42,183 nucleotides of DNA, taken from Bacteroidales bacterium. GTDB taxonomy: Bacteria; Bacteroidota; Bacteroidia; Bacteroidales; UBA932. The position numbers were made by a program, and so were the translations under genes. The stretch is taken from the NCBI GenBank assembly GCA_022648545.1, contig JALCMP010000018.1:1-42183 (forward strand), read 5' to 3'. Below are positions 8,678 through 17,493 of this stretch, one piece after another (the first letter of the stretch is position 1; each line of letters starts with the position of its first letter). The notes under the pieces were generated by a model, which did not search any database, was not told the origin of the DNA, and saw only the letters and a program-made list of their open reading frames with translations.

Positions 8678-9961
8678 ATGAACAGAAAAAGACATATAGA
8701 AACATCCTGTGTTCAGGCCGGATGGAATCCGAAAAACGGAGAACCGAGAGTCCTTCCCATTTATCAAAGTACTACGTTCAAATATGATACGAGCGAAGAG
8801 ATGGGTAAACTTTTCGATCTTGAGAAAGAAGGTTATTTTTATACCAGGCTACAGAATCCTACGAACGATTGTGTTGCAGCTAAAATAGCCGAATTGGAAG
8901 GCGGAGTTGCAGCCATGCTAACATCCTCGGGACAGGCTGCTTCGTTTTATTCCGTATTCAATATTTGCGAGGCAGGTGATCATTTCGTAACCACTTCCCA
9001 GATTTACGGCGGGACTTACAATCTTTTCGGAGTTACCATGAAGAAACTCGGTATAGATTCTACATTCGTGGACGAAAATTCGGACGAAGAAGAAATATCA
9101 GCTGCATTCAGACCTAATACTAAAGCTCTTTTTGCTGAAACAATATCCAATCCGACGCTTGCTGTTCTTGATATAGAAAAGTTCGCAAGAATTGCACATG
9201 AACACGGTGTCCCACTTATCGTTGATAATACTTTTGCAACTCCTATAAACTGCCGTCCGTTCGAATTTGGTGCCGATATAGTAATACATTCTACTACAAA
9301 ATACATGGATGGTCATGCTACGAGTGTAGGCGGAGCAATAGTGGACAGCGGCAATTTCGACTGGGAGAAATACGGAGACAAATACAAGGGCCTTACGGAG
9401 CCTGATCCTTCTTATCATGGACTGGCATATACCAGAGCCTTCGGAAAGAAAGCATATATTACCAAGGCTACCGCACAGCTTATGAGGGACCTGGGCTCCA
9501 TTCCGTCTCCGCATAATGCATTTTTGCTTAACCTCGGCCTCGAAACTCTTCATTTGAGAATGCTCCGTCACTGTGAAAATGCGCAGAAGGTGGCCGAATA
9601 TCTTAAGGGGAATCCAAAGGTTGCCTGGATAAATTACAGCGGACTTCCCTATGATAGATATCATGCTCTTGCACAGAAGCAATTCGACGGGGGAAGAAGC
9701 TGCGGCGTAGTTACCTTCGGGCTGAAGGGCGGAAGGGATGTTTCCATAAAATTCATGGATAATCTTAAACTTTGCGTAATCGCAACACATGTTGCCGATT
9801 GCCGTACGTGTGTTCTTCATCCGGCAAGCCATACTCACAGACAGCTTACTGACGAGCAGCTTCTTGAAGCAGGAATCCAGCCGGATCTTATAAGATTCTC
9901 TGTGGGAATAGAGAATGCAGAAGATATAATAGCCGACATAGATCAGGCATTAAAAGCATAA
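8678..9961 (+). CDS. metY: O-acetylhomoserine sulfhydrylase (aminocarboxypropyltransferase)
   Basis: Cytoplasmic PLP enzyme that makes homocysteine from O-acetylhomoserine and sulfide, feeding methionine synthesis. At 427 residues it has the length of the OAH sulfhydrylase branch, longer than cystathionine gamma-synthases (about 390). Motifs: the YxR phosphate-binding motif in YFYTRLQNPT, TSSGQAASFYS, the DNTFATP loop, and the PLP lysine in HSTTKYMDGH. The C-terminal LHPASHTHRQL motif and the ending IRFSVGIENAEDIIADI are typical of the Cys/Met metabolism PLP family. Only 3 nt separate it from the next gene, so the two are probably co-transcribed. Confidence 0.95.
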   Translation: MNRKRHIETSCVQAGWNPKNGEPRVLPIYQSTTFKYDTSEEMGKLFDLEKEGYFYTRLQNPTNDCVAAKIAELEGGVAAMLTSSGQAASFYSVFNICEAGDHFVTTSQIYGGTYNLFGVTMKKLGIDSTFVDENSDEEEISAAFRPNTKALFAETISNPTLAVLDIEKFARIAHEHGVPLIVDNTFATPINCRPFEFGADIVIHSTTKYMDGHATSVGGAIVDSGNFDWEKYGDKYKGLTEPDPSYHGLAYTRAFGKKAYITKATAQLMRDLGSIPSPHNAFLLNLGLETLHLRMLRHCENAQKVAEYLKGNPKVAWINYSGLPYDRYHALAQKQFDGGRSCGVVTFGLKGGRDVSIKFMDNLKLCVIATHVADCRTCVLHPASHTHRQLTDEQLLEAGIQPDLIRFSVGIENAEDIIADIDQALKA

Positions 9962-9964
9962 ATC

Positions 9965-10915
9965 ATGATATTGTCCGAAGAAACCAAGATTGAGATATAT
10001 CGTTCTCAACAGAACGAAATTACGGAAAGCGTATTGTACAGACGTCTGGCTTCCATTGAAAAAAATGAATCGAACAGGAAGGTTCTGGTGCGTATAGCCG
10101 AAGAAGAAAAGACACACTATGAGATTCTGAAGCAGTTTACCGGACGTGAAGCTTCCCCAAAGAAATTCCAGATACGGAAGTATTATCTTATGGCCCGTAT
10201 TCTCGGACTTACATTTACCATCAAGTTGATGGAAATGCATGAAGGTTATGCTAATAATAATTATAACCGAATTGCCGATGAAGAAGAGCAAAGAGAACAT
10301 ACTGAAGGTGTTTCGGGGAAGAATGAATCCGGCGAAGAGATGTCGGCGAATTCTCCCGTAAAGGTTCTGCGTAAATTGTCCGTTGATGAAGATTCGCACG
10401 AGCAGAGACTTATTGCACTTATTAATGAAGAAAGGTTAAGCTATATGGGGTCTGTCGTACTGGGACTTAACGATGCCCTCGTTGAATTTACAGGAGCTCT
10501 CGCCGGCTTTACCCTGGCTCTTAGCGATAATAAACTTATTGCCCTTACCGGATGTATTACCGGAGTCGCGGCAGCCCTGTCCATGGCTTCGTCGGAATAC
10601 CTTTCTACCAAAACGGAAGCCGATGGCAGCAAACATCCAGTAAAAGCTGCCGTATATACAGGAATAACGTATTTTATAACAGTAATAGCCCTTATCCTTC
10701 CTTATATACTTATAAGCCGTGTTCTTGTAGCTCTTGCAGTAATGCTTGTAATCGCAATATTGATTATAGCTCTTTTCAATTATTACTATGCAATAGCCCG
10801 CAGCGAAAGCTTTAAAAGAAGATTCATGGAAATGGCTGTCCTTAGTTTCGGTGTTGCCGGAATAAGTTTCGTCATAGGTTATCTGTTGAAATTATTTACC
10901 GGAATTTCGTCATAA
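9965..10915 (+). CDS. Ferritin-like/VIT1-CCC1 fusion, membrane metal transporter
   Basis: A 316-residue fusion. Residues about 1-145 form a rubrerythrin/ferritin-like helical domain with metal-ligand candidates in EITESVLYRRLASIE, EEEKTHYEIL (ExxH) and DEDSHEQRL. Residues about 150-316 are a VIT1/CCC1-type membrane domain with about five hydrophobic segments, beginning MGSVVLGLNDALVEFTGALAGF and including ALSMASSEYLSTKTEAD. Related fusions (MbfA of rhizobia) export iron, with the ferritin-like part acting as metal sensor in the cytoplasm. Iron or manganese export is therefore a fair inference here, with the metal uncertain. It follows metY by 3 nt, which may link sulfide/methionine metabolism and metal handling or may be only transcriptional convenience. 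Confidence 0.88.
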   Translation: MILSEETKIEIYRSQQNEITESVLYRRLASIEKNESNRKVLVRIAEEEKTHYEILKQFTGREASPKKFQIRKYYLMARILGLTFTIKLMEMHEGYANNNYNRIADEEEQREHTEGVSGKNESGEEMSANSPVKVLRKLSVDEDSHEQRLIALINEERLSYMGSVVLGLNDALVEFTGALAGFTLALSDNKLIALTGCITGVAAALSMASSEYLSTKTEADGSKHPVKAAVYTGITYFITVIALILPYILISRVLVALAVMLVIAILIIALFNYYYAIARSESFKRRFMEMAVLSFGVAGISFVIGYLLKLFTGISS

Positions 10916-10958
10916 AAACTCGGGATTCTTCCGTGGTCTTAACATAATGTTAATTAAT

Positions 10959-10986
10959 AAGGGGCTCTTTAAGTAAAGAGCCCCTT
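10959..10986. terminator. Bidirectional hairpin terminator between convergent genes
   Basis: A 12-bp perfect stem AAGGGGCTCTTT (10959-10970) / AAAGAGCCCCTT (10975-10986) with an AAGT loop lies between the rightward VIT-type gene and the leftward TetR gene. The U-tract is short in both directions, but the symmetrical placement 43 nt and 30 nt from the two stop codons fits a shared terminator. Confidence 0.8.
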
Positions 10987-11015
10987 TGTCGTTGAACATA
11001 CAAAGAAAGGGTTCT

Positions 11016-11609
11016 CTATACGGCGAGTATGTCAGTGAATTGTTCTACTGCCTTTATACAAGCCTTCTCGGCTTCCTTTACACTGTTAAACATCATAATG
11101 GCATCAAGTATTGTTCCATCTATCAGAGTGAAAAAATGTATGCTGAGGATGTGAGCGTCAATTGTTCTTCTTATAGAGCCGTTTTGTTGTGCTTCTTTAA
11201 TTATTTTTTCAAGGAAGTTAGTAGATTCTTTAAATTTTTCCAATCTTTTCTCTTTCAGGATAGAATGCTTTGGATATTCAGCCATTATGCTTAAATAATT
11301 TAGTCCGTCTGTTTCGGGGATTGATTCTGATATTGCATTGAAAGGCTTATACGAAAATTTTACAATGGAAAGCAACTTGTCCTTGAATGATTTATCTTTG
11401 GCACAGGCAATACTTTCATATTCGGCGCTTCCGAAAAAGAATTTGTCTATAATTTCCACAAAGAGTTTTTCCTTGCTTTTAAAGTAATGATAAAATGTTC
11501 CTTTTGAAGTATCGGATTTGTTGATTATTTCATTTATTCCTACGGAATAGCCCCTTGTCAGGAAAAGTTTGAAGGCGGTTTCTATGATTCTATCCTTTGT
11601 ATTGGGCAT
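11016..11609 (-). CDS. TetR/AcrR family transcriptional regulator
   Basis: The 197-residue protein has a canonical TetR DNA-binding domain at residues about 4-50 (DRIIETAFKLFLTRGYSVGINEI, then STFYHYFKS-like GTFYHYFKSKEKLF). The C-terminal ligand/dimerisation part is all helical and divergent, so the effector cannot be predicted. It is the second gene of a two-gene operon, 9 nt downstream of the radical SAM gene. A perfect palindrome ahead of the operon (13084-13097) is a strong candidate for its operator, so the pair is probably autoregulated. Confidence 0.93.
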   Translation of the reverse strand: MPNTKDRIIETAFKLFLTRGYSVGINEIINKSDTSKGTFYHYFKSKEKLFVEIIDKFFFGSAEYESIACAKDKSFKDKLLSIVKFSYKPFNAISESIPETDGLNYLSIMAEYPKHSILKEKRLEKFKESTNFLEKIIKEAQQNGSIRRTIDAHILSIHFFTLIDGTILDAIMMFNSVKEAEKACIKAVEQFTDILAV

Positions 11610-11618
11610 ATTATTTTT

Positions 11619-13049
11619 TTAAGATTTGGACAGATATTCTTTGTCCCATATTTCATTTGTCAAAGTAAGTAATTCTTTATCATAATTAACTAAGTTGTCG
11701 TAATATTTTTTGTCTTTGATAATATCCTCTGCAGCTGAGTTTTCCCCCATGGCGTTTGCCGTAAGTATGTTTTTTCTAAAATTAGCATAATGATCCCTTA
11801 TAGAGCAGGGCATTAAGAGATTGTTTGCATGCATCTTATCCTTGAGTTGCGTATCGTATTGCCATTGACGGCCGTTTTTCATAAATTGAGAACTTAATGC
11901 GTCTCCAAAAGATTTTCCGTTGGAGTATAATTCGTTAAGATTATCTATTTTATAAGGGACGAATACACAAGGCATTATATCTCCGTTCCAGTCGATATAA
12001 AGGTATCCTCCGCTTCTTCCGTAGGCTATGCAGCCGTTTGTTAATACGCCGCTGTTCCAGAAATCTGCAACAGGATATTTCCTTGAATTCATCATATCCT
12101 CCCATTTTCTGTATAGTTTTATTCGCTGTTGCGGTGACGGCATCATATTAAATGCAGCTTCGCCGCGGCCTATAGGCATTAACTGGAACTGCCACATGAA
12201 GGTTGCGCCCAATTCATCGAAGTAGTATTTGTAAAAGTCGTCGGAAAGCAGCAGGTCAGTATTTTCAGAGGTCGCAGTAACTGATATAAGGAAAGGAAAA
12301 CCTGCATTTCTCATGTTTCCCATTGCCTGAAGTATCCTTTTATAAACACCTTTTCCACGCCGTGCATCGGTCTCTTTTTCGTAACCTTCTACGGAAATAG
12401 CAGGTACGGCATTTCCCAGTTCCGCCAGACGTTCGGCCATTTCTTTATTAATTAATGTTCCGTTTGTATAGAACATAAAGAAAACATCATTGTATTTTTC
12501 AAAGATATCCAGAAGAGTTTTGTCCCCGTCTTTATACATGAGTGGTTCTCCTCCGCTAATTACAATGAAACGTCCTCCTCCTTCGTTCCTGAATTCGTTT
12601 ACAAGTCTGTCGAAAGTCTCGTAAGAAAGGTGGGGTACAGTTTCACTGTTGCTGCAAGCGTAGCAGTTGGTGCATTTTAGGTTGCATTTCTGACTTGGAG
12701 AAATAACCAGAAAGCCAGGTGTTTCAGCACCATATTTAGAGTAAAAGCTGTCCTTGTATTTCTGAAATGCCGTTTGATCGCTTTGGAAGGCACCGTTTAT
12801 GAATACATCGGATAATTTTCGAAGTGATTTACCGGAGAAATAGTTTTTGTTCATATTTATTACAACCCTGTTCAAAAGGGCGGAAGACCACTGGTATTTT
12901 TTCAGTTTTATTGCCTTAAGGTCTTCTTCCTGATTGTTTTTCACAATACTATAGTACATTTTTGAGTCCAGCCTTCGTGCTATGAACTTTCTTCCTAATT
13001 TATTGTCCGCCATTTTAAGCAGAACATCACTTATTTCACTTAGTTTCAT
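11619..13049 (-). CDS. Radical SAM/SPASM-type enzyme
   Basis: The 476-residue protein has an N-terminal extension of about 110 residues without a recognisable domain, then a radical SAM core: CNLKCTNC (Cys 122, 126, 129) binds the catalytic [4Fe-4S] cluster, followed by the SAM-binding SGGEPL motif and the TNGT and ISVEGY strands. The C-terminal region has spaced cysteines (NGCIAYG, IMPCVF, LMPCSI) that fit a SPASM or twitch-like auxiliary cluster domain. Such enzymes often modify peptides, but no precursor peptide is visible within the neighbouring intergenic DNA, and related TetR-linked proteins are uncharacterised as far as I know. Substrate unknown. It is the first gene of the operon with the TetR gene. 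Confidence 0.9.
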   Translation of the reverse strand: MKLSEISDVLLKMADNKLGRKFIARRLDSKMYYSIVKNNQEEDLKAIKLKKYQWSSALLNRVVINMNKNYFSGKSLRKLSDVFINGAFQSDQTAFQKYKDSFYSKYGAETPGFLVISPSQKCNLKCTNCYACSNSETVPHLSYETFDRLVNEFRNEGGGRFIVISGGEPLMYKDGDKTLLDIFEKYNDVFFMFYTNGTLINKEMAERLAELGNAVPAISVEGYEKETDARRGKGVYKRILQAMGNMRNAGFPFLISVTATSENTDLLLSDDFYKYYFDELGATFMWQFQLMPIGRGEAAFNMMPSPQQRIKLYRKWEDMMNSRKYPVADFWNSGVLTNGCIAYGRSGGYLYIDWNGDIMPCVFVPYKIDNLNELYSNGKSFGDALSSQFMKNGRQWQYDTQLKDKMHANNLLMPCSIRDHYANFRKNILTANAMGENSAAEDIIKDKKYYDNLVNYDKELLTLTNEIWDKEYLSKS

Positions 13050-13083
13050 AATATAAAATTTAATATTTAGTTTACGGTCTTAG

Positions 13084-13097
13084 ACAGACCGGTCTGT
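13084..13097. promoter_or_regulatory. Palindromic operator for the TetR regulator (predicted)
   Basis: ACAGACC/GGTCTGT is a perfect 14-bp palindrome without a spacer, 35 nt upstream of the radical SAM start codon. The form (ACCGGT-centred) is common for TetR-family operators. It lies where it could block transcription of the radical SAM-TetR operon. The surrounding DNA is very AT-rich; I see no exact TAnnTTTG box. Confidence 0.7.
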
Positions 13098-13159
13098 AAA
13101 TATAAGTATAATTTTATAATATGTTGCGTATTATTAAAGAATAGAGAAATTTATCGCAG

Positions 13160-14242
13160 TTAAGAAAATACAACATTTTCCATTTCATGGAAATGTTCTT
13201 CAATACTTTTGAAAAGTGCCGTTTGTGAATGAGCTCTTACAAGATTATGTTTTTCGTATTTTGTCTTATAGTAGGTATCTCCGTTTATGTAATCCATTAA
13301 GAATCTAAGTGCTTGTTCATAGGTTATGTAAAGGACGGAAAATGGCAGGGATTGTTTTTCGGAAGATGTCAATGTTTTATTCATGTATTTTAAGTATCCT
13401 TTGGTAAAAGCTTTGTACATGTTCATGTCAAGGGCTATTTTTGAAATATCCGGTTCGTCTTCTGCTGCAGTAGATGCATATGTTCTTATGGCATCACCGA
13501 AATCGTTGAAAGCCGGAGCTCTCATTACTGTATCGAGATCAACCATCCCTAATATATTATTGTTCTTGTCGAAGAGTATATTGCTTATTTTTGTATCGTT
13601 GTGAGTAATTCTACGCGGAATTTTTCCATTCTCTACATCTTTGTAGAATTCGGTCATATTGTTGCGGTATTTTTCTATCCAGTCTATTTCTTTTTTACAT
13701 TCCGAAATTCTGCCTGCAGGATCGTCCTTAAGACATTTATCCCATTCCCGCAGTTTAAATATAATATTATGGAATCCTTTTATCGTTTCGTCCAGAGGCA
13801 AATCAAAATCTGATAGCATTTGCTGGAAATCACCTATTCCGGTGCCTCCCTTGTATGCAAGTTTAGCATCGTCAACAATATTATAAGAAACGGCATCGGG
13901 TATTAAAAGGCATACTGTCCAGAAATTGCCGTCGGGGTCCTGAAAATACGATTTGCTTCCTTTTTTTGTTTTAATTATGGTAAGAGTTCCCTTGTAAGGG
14001 TCGTCGTTTCTGGCTTTAAGTTTTTTCTTTATATGTGCAGTAACTTTTTCAATATTGGACATCATGCCCGGAATATCAGGAAATACCGATTTGTTTTTTT
14101 TCTGCAATAAATAATCCGGAGAATTTCCACAGGTGGTGATAGTATATGTGTCGTTTATGAAACCTTCGCCGAGCGTTGTTATTTTATAAATAACTCCTTT
14201 TATTTCGAATTGTCCCAAAATATCGTTGATTTTCATCTTCAT
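13160..14242 (-). CDS. APH-fold phosphotransferase, probable amino-sugar kinase
   Basis: A 360-residue protein of the aminoglycoside-phosphotransferase superfamily. The start was set at the ATG ending at 14242 because the frame extends upstream only to a TTG, which would overlap the previous gene by 20 nt. It has GEGFINDTY near the N-terminus, the catalytic loop HNDTKISNILFD (about residues 214-225) and the metal-binding DLD (about 235-237). This pattern resembles N-acetylhexosamine 1-kinases (NahK-like). It is the last gene of the DeoR-EamA-kinase operon next to a galactosamine-type catabolic operon, so GalNAc or GalN is the likely substrate. Whether it phosphorylates C1 or C6 matters for the pathway (AgaS needs the 6-phosphate) and cannot be read from the sequence. 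Confidence 0.82.
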   Translation of the reverse strand: MKMKINDILGQFEIKGVIYKITTLGEGFINDTYTITTCGNSPDYLLQKKNKSVFPDIPGMMSNIEKVTAHIKKKLKARNDDPYKGTLTIIKTKKGSKSYFQDPDGNFWTVCLLIPDAVSYNIVDDAKLAYKGGTGIGDFQQMLSDFDLPLDETIKGFHNIIFKLREWDKCLKDDPAGRISECKKEIDWIEKYRNNMTEFYKDVENGKIPRRITHNDTKISNILFDKNNNILGMVDLDTVMRAPAFNDFGDAIRTYASTAAEDEPDISKIALDMNMYKAFTKGYLKYMNKTLTSSEKQSLPFSVLYITYEQALRFLMDYINGDTYYKTKYEKHNLVRAHSQTALFKSIEEHFHEMENVVFS

Positions 14243-14252
14243 TGATTTATGG

Positions 14253-15134
14253 TTATTTGTTTTCTTTTTCAAAGCTTAACAGTAATACAGATATTATTGC
14301 GGCTGCGATTCCGAATATTTGTATTGCGGGAGGGACAACCCTGTAAATTATTAATGATATTATTACGGTAAGAACCGGAGCCAGAGCGTTGGTTAGAGGC
14401 GAAACTATCATTGCCTTACCATACCTCATGGCATATACCAGACATAAGGCCCCTATAGCATTGAGAATCTGAACCATAAAGGCCAGGTAAGGGCCCTTGA
14501 ATCCCAAATAGATATTTGCGGAAAAATTTGTCATAAGTAACGCTATGGGAACCAGAATTATTCCGGAAATTACCATATAAACGAATATGCTTTCGGCCTC
14601 GGGACTGTAGTTGTTTGCAACTTTCATTATGAAACCCTGGATTCCCCAGAAGGCGAAAACCAATAGAGAAAGTATCAACCAAAGATATCCCGAAGTTCTT
14701 GCTTCGACCGGACTGGAGTATGAAATGCAGAAAATGGCAATGAAAGCCAGTATTATGCCAAGAATGCTTTTTATGCCGGCCCGTTCATGCAATATGATAG
14801 TTGATAATATAACCGTAAGTATGGGAGAAAGAGAAATAAGCGGAAATATTATATATGCAGGCCCTTCCATAAGGGCTTGAAAAAGTATTAATTGGCCACC
14901 TGCTCCCAGTAGCCCGGTTGCCATGCCCAGAGCAACCGATTTTATTCTTGTGTCAAGTTTGAATTTTATATTTACGAGAGCTGCGATCCCGCAGATAAAC
15001 ATTGTTATTGCCCAAACTACGTATGTAAGGGTGGGGGGAAATCCTGCCTTTTCCGGAATTTCGGAAAAAGCACCCCATACGCCCCATGTCAGTGTTGTTA
15101 CAAGAGCATAAAATAGCCAATTCTTTTTTACCAT
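14253..15134 (-). CDS. EamA/DMT-family inner-membrane transporter
   Basis: The 293-residue protein is almost wholly hydrophobic with about ten membrane segments arranged as two EamA-type halves. It begins WLFYALVTTLTWGVWGAFSEIPEKAGFPPT and the second half begins at about residue 150 (YLWLILSLLVFAFWGIQGFIMK). Drug/metabolite superfamily members of this type move sugars, amino acids or nucleotide sugars. The position between a DeoR repressor and a sugar kinase suggests that it imports the free sugar released in the periplasm, in place of a PTS or MFS permease. The start codon overlaps the DeoR stop by one base (TAATG), so translation is probably coupled. Confidence 0.88.
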   Translation of the reverse strand: MVKKNWLFYALVTTLTWGVWGAFSEIPEKAGFPPTLTYVVWAITMFICGIAALVNIKFKLDTRIKSVALGMATGLLGAGGQLILFQALMEGPAYIIFPLISLSPILTVILSTIILHERAGIKSILGIILAFIAIFCISYSSPVEARTSGYLWLILSLLVFAFWGIQGFIMKVANNYSPEAESIFVYMVISGIILVPIALLMTNFSANIYLGFKGPYLAFMVQILNAIGALCLVYAMRYGKAMIVSPLTNALAPVLTVIISLIIYRVVPPAIQIFGIAAAIISVLLLSFEKENK

Positions 15135-15943
15135 TATATATTAAAGTTGTTTTCTTTCTGGTTAATATCTACGACATAAAGTTTTATTCCCTGTCTTTCT
15201 ATATTATCACGGCTTTCCTGAGATATACCGCTGTCGGTTACTATTGTGTTTATTGCAGAAAGAGGAGCTATAAAGGAAAAACTTTTCTTTTCGAATTTGC
15301 TTGAATCCATTATGGCGATCACCTCATCGGCTGCTTCTATCATAGTTTGATTTAAACGTGCTTCTTCTGCATTAGGCGTAGATAATCCGCGGGTAAAATT
15401 GCAGCTGTCTACTCCAAGAAACAATTTGTCGCAGAAATGAGATTTCATGGTGGATTCCGCCTGTATTCCTATCGTTGAAAGAGACTCGTTCCTTAAATAT
15501 CCGCCCAAGACTATAACATTGAATTTATCATATTCAGCAAGCCGGGACGCAATATTAATTCCGTTTGTTATTATCGTAAGATTGTCGAATTCCGACAAAT
15601 TATTTGCTACCTGCAACGATGTTGTCCCGGAGTCTATTATTATTGTTTCTCCGTTTTTTATGAGAGAGGCCGCTTTTTCCCCTATTAGTTGTTTTTCACG
15701 AATTTTTCTCTGTGTCTTATTGGAAATAGGGATGTCGGTATAATTATCCTGTTTTACAAGGACAGCACCTCCTTTAACCCTTATGAGAAACTTTTGCTCT
15801 TCTAATATAGCCAGGTCTTTCCTTATTGAGACTTCGGAAATTCCATACATCTTTACCATCTCCTTTATGGAGAATCTGTCTTTTTTGTGCAGAAGATCTA
15901 TTATTTGTGATCTTCTTTCCTTAGCCGTCAGTTTATTTTGCAT
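15134..15943 (-). CDS. DeoR/GlpR (AgaR-like) family repressor
   Basis: A 269-residue regulator with an N-terminal winged HTH (residues about 6-60: AKERRSQIIDLLHKK, ISEVSIRKDLAILEE) and a C-terminal DeoR sugar-phosphate sensor domain (DSGTTSLQVANNL, TNGINIASRL, LGGYLRNES, FLGVDSCN). In enterobacteria the GalNAc/GalN regulon is controlled by AgaR of this same family. It is the first gene of the leftward operon and diverges from the amidohydrolase and the large PUL operon. It is the only regulator beside the PUL, so repression relieved by a sugar phosphate is the simplest model for both operons. Confidence 0.92.
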   Translation of the reverse strand: MQNKLTAKERRSQIIDLLHKKDRFSIKEMVKMYGISEVSIRKDLAILEEQKFLIRVKGGAVLVKQDNYTDIPISNKTQRKIREKQLIGEKAASLIKNGETIIIDSGTTSLQVANNLSEFDNLTIITNGINIASRLAEYDKFNVIVLGGYLRNESLSTIGIQAESTMKSHFCDKLFLGVDSCNFTRGLSTPNAEEARLNQTMIEAADEVIAIMDSSKFEKKSFSFIAPLSAINTIVTDSGISQESRDNIERQGIKLYVVDINQKENNFNI

Positions 15944-16179
15944 AGAAATAATTTTTATTTCCGTAAAGATAATATTTTATATTAAAAAATAAAACATATA
16001 TGGTCTTTTTGAAATATTATATTTCATTTTTTAACATAATTGGGCTGTATGTTGCATTTTGTTATTGCAAAATTAATGAATTTATTTATAAAAAATAATT
16101 ATATGCTGTAAAATATTATTAAAATAAATACTTTATTATATCTTTACAAAAATAAAATATCATATTATAATAATTTATC
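15944..16179. promoter_or_regulatory. AT-rich divergent promoter region (deoR / amidohydrolase)
   Basis: No gene is seen. A TATCTTTA box on the minus strand (15964-15971) lies about 20 nt before the deoR ATG, and the same TATCTTTA on the plus strand (16139-16146) lies 33 nt before the amidohydrolase ATG. Both differ by one base from TAnnTTTG and both are followed by C. The central part is extremely AT-rich with no evident palindrome that I could assign to the DeoR protein. Confidence 0.45.
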
Positions 16180-17358
16180 ATGAAGAAAATAATAAAAAAC
16201 GTACTGACATTTTTATCGGTTTTTATCTTTTTTGTTTTTGCAAACGATCTGGTGCTTGCGCAGAATAAGAGCAGGAATTCCGGAAAGAACTCAAAGACAG
16301 CGAAACTTACCATGAATCCAATCAAACCTACAGGATGGAAGGCTCCTGACATCGACAAACTTTATCCTGATACATGTGCGGATCATTCTTCCGAACCATA
16401 TATATCACGCTACCCTGATATTCCGATAATAGATGCACATACACATGCATCCGGGAAATATAGTACTGTAAGAAATTACCTTAAAATAAGTTCAATTATA
16501 AAAAAAGAATATCACTCCGATCTTGCCTGCTGGATTGATCTTGATAAATGGGAAAATCCTATCACTTCTGTTGATTCGGTTGAAACAGCAGCAGATGGCC
16601 GTATTTTATGCTCTTTTGGAGATTATGACGTACATATATATAATAGAAGGGATATAGCTGAAAAGAAAAAAGAAGGTTATATCGGGTGTAAGTTTTGGTT
16701 CGGTCCGTATTACAGAAGAATGACCGACAGCAGTCATCTTATAAAAAACATAGATGATCCGCGATTGTCTTCCATGTTCAGGGCAATGGAAAAAGAACAT
16801 ATGCCAATGACCTCTCTGCATATTGCCGATCCAAACGGTCCGTTTTCCCGGAGAGGTGAATGGTGTGCGGATCCGGTTTTCTTCTGGGGGCAGATAAGGT
16901 CTTTGGAGAACATCGTAAAAAAATATCCACGGCTTACTTTTGTGATTGCGCATGGCGCCTGGCTGAATAATCAGGACGCGCAATTAGATTATATGAGATA
17001 TCTACTTGACACATATCCTAATTTATATATAGATATTGCGGCCACCTTCCAGTATTATTATTTGCTGGATCGTAAGAATCTCCGTGATTTCATGATAGAA
17101 TACTCCGATAGAATAATTTATGGAACAGATGTATCTGACGAAGGAGATAATGATCCTGAAGGCATTGCCGCCAGGTATGCAAGAACCTTCAGAATACTCG
17201 AAACCGCAGATACCGTAATAGGCGGAGGGTTTTTCAATGGGCCAGATATAAAGGGGCTTGCTCTTCCGCGTGCAGTTCTTGAAAAAATATATTACAAGAA
17301 TGTACTTAGGATTTATTCCCTAACATTGAAAAACAGGAGACTTTCTATAAAGAAATAG
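16180..17358 (+). CDS. Secreted amidohydrolase (amidohydrolase_2 / PF04909 type)
   Basis: A 392-residue protein with a cleavable-looking signal peptide (hydrophobic residues about 8-27, VLAQN cleavage region), then a TIM-barrel metal-dependent hydrolase: DAHTHA (Asp85, His87, His89), the SLHIAD strand, FVIAHGAW and YGTDVSDE, which together supply the usual His/Asp metal ligands. Location is periplasmic or outside. It has its own promoter and a strong terminator, so it is a separate transcript from the operon that follows. The family includes hydrolases and decarboxylases. Given the neighbours, removal of the acetyl group from an N-acetylgalactosaminyl residue is an attractive but unproven role. 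Confidence 0.85.
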   Translation: MKKIIKNVLTFLSVFIFFVFANDLVLAQNKSRNSGKNSKTAKLTMNPIKPTGWKAPDIDKLYPDTCADHSSEPYISRYPDIPIIDAHTHASGKYSTVRNYLKISSIIKKEYHSDLACWIDLDKWENPITSVDSVETAADGRILCSFGDYDVHIYNRRDIAEKKKEGYIGCKFWFGPYYRRMTDSSHLIKNIDDPRLSSMFRAMEKEHMPMTSLHIADPNGPFSRRGEWCADPVFFWGQIRSLENIVKKYPRLTFVIAHGAWLNNQDAQLDYMRYLLDTYPNLYIDIAATFQYYYLLDRKNLRDFMIEYSDRIIYGTDVSDEGDNDPEGIAARYARTFRILETADTVIGGGFFNGPDIKGLALPRAVLEKIYYKNVLRIYSLTLKNRRLSIKK

Positions 17359-17374
17359 TTTCTATTTTAAACAT

Positions 17375-17420
17375 ATGGTTAATAAATGGAATGCGATATT
17401 TCATTTATTAACCATTTTTT
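17375..17420 (+). terminator. Rho-independent terminator after the amidohydrolase gene
   Basis: A 14-bp perfect AT-rich stem ATGGTTAATAAATG (17375-17388) / CATTTATTAACCAT (17402-17415) with a 13-nt loop is followed by Ts to 17420. It separates the amidohydrolase transcript from the agaS operon. Confidence 0.85.
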
Positions 17421-17493
17421 GTTTGTTATAGTGTAAAATGCATTTTAAAATGAAATATTATTGAAATAATGTTATGAAATTAAATATTTTAAT

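Noticed and set aside
9098-9838. 246-codon ORF antisense to metY
   Set aside because: It lies wholly inside a well-supported gene and the translation looks like no protein; it is a codon-usage shadow.
13050-13159. RiPP precursor peptide next to the radical SAM gene
   Set aside because: The gap is very AT-rich and I saw no ORF with a start and a leader/core-like sequence.
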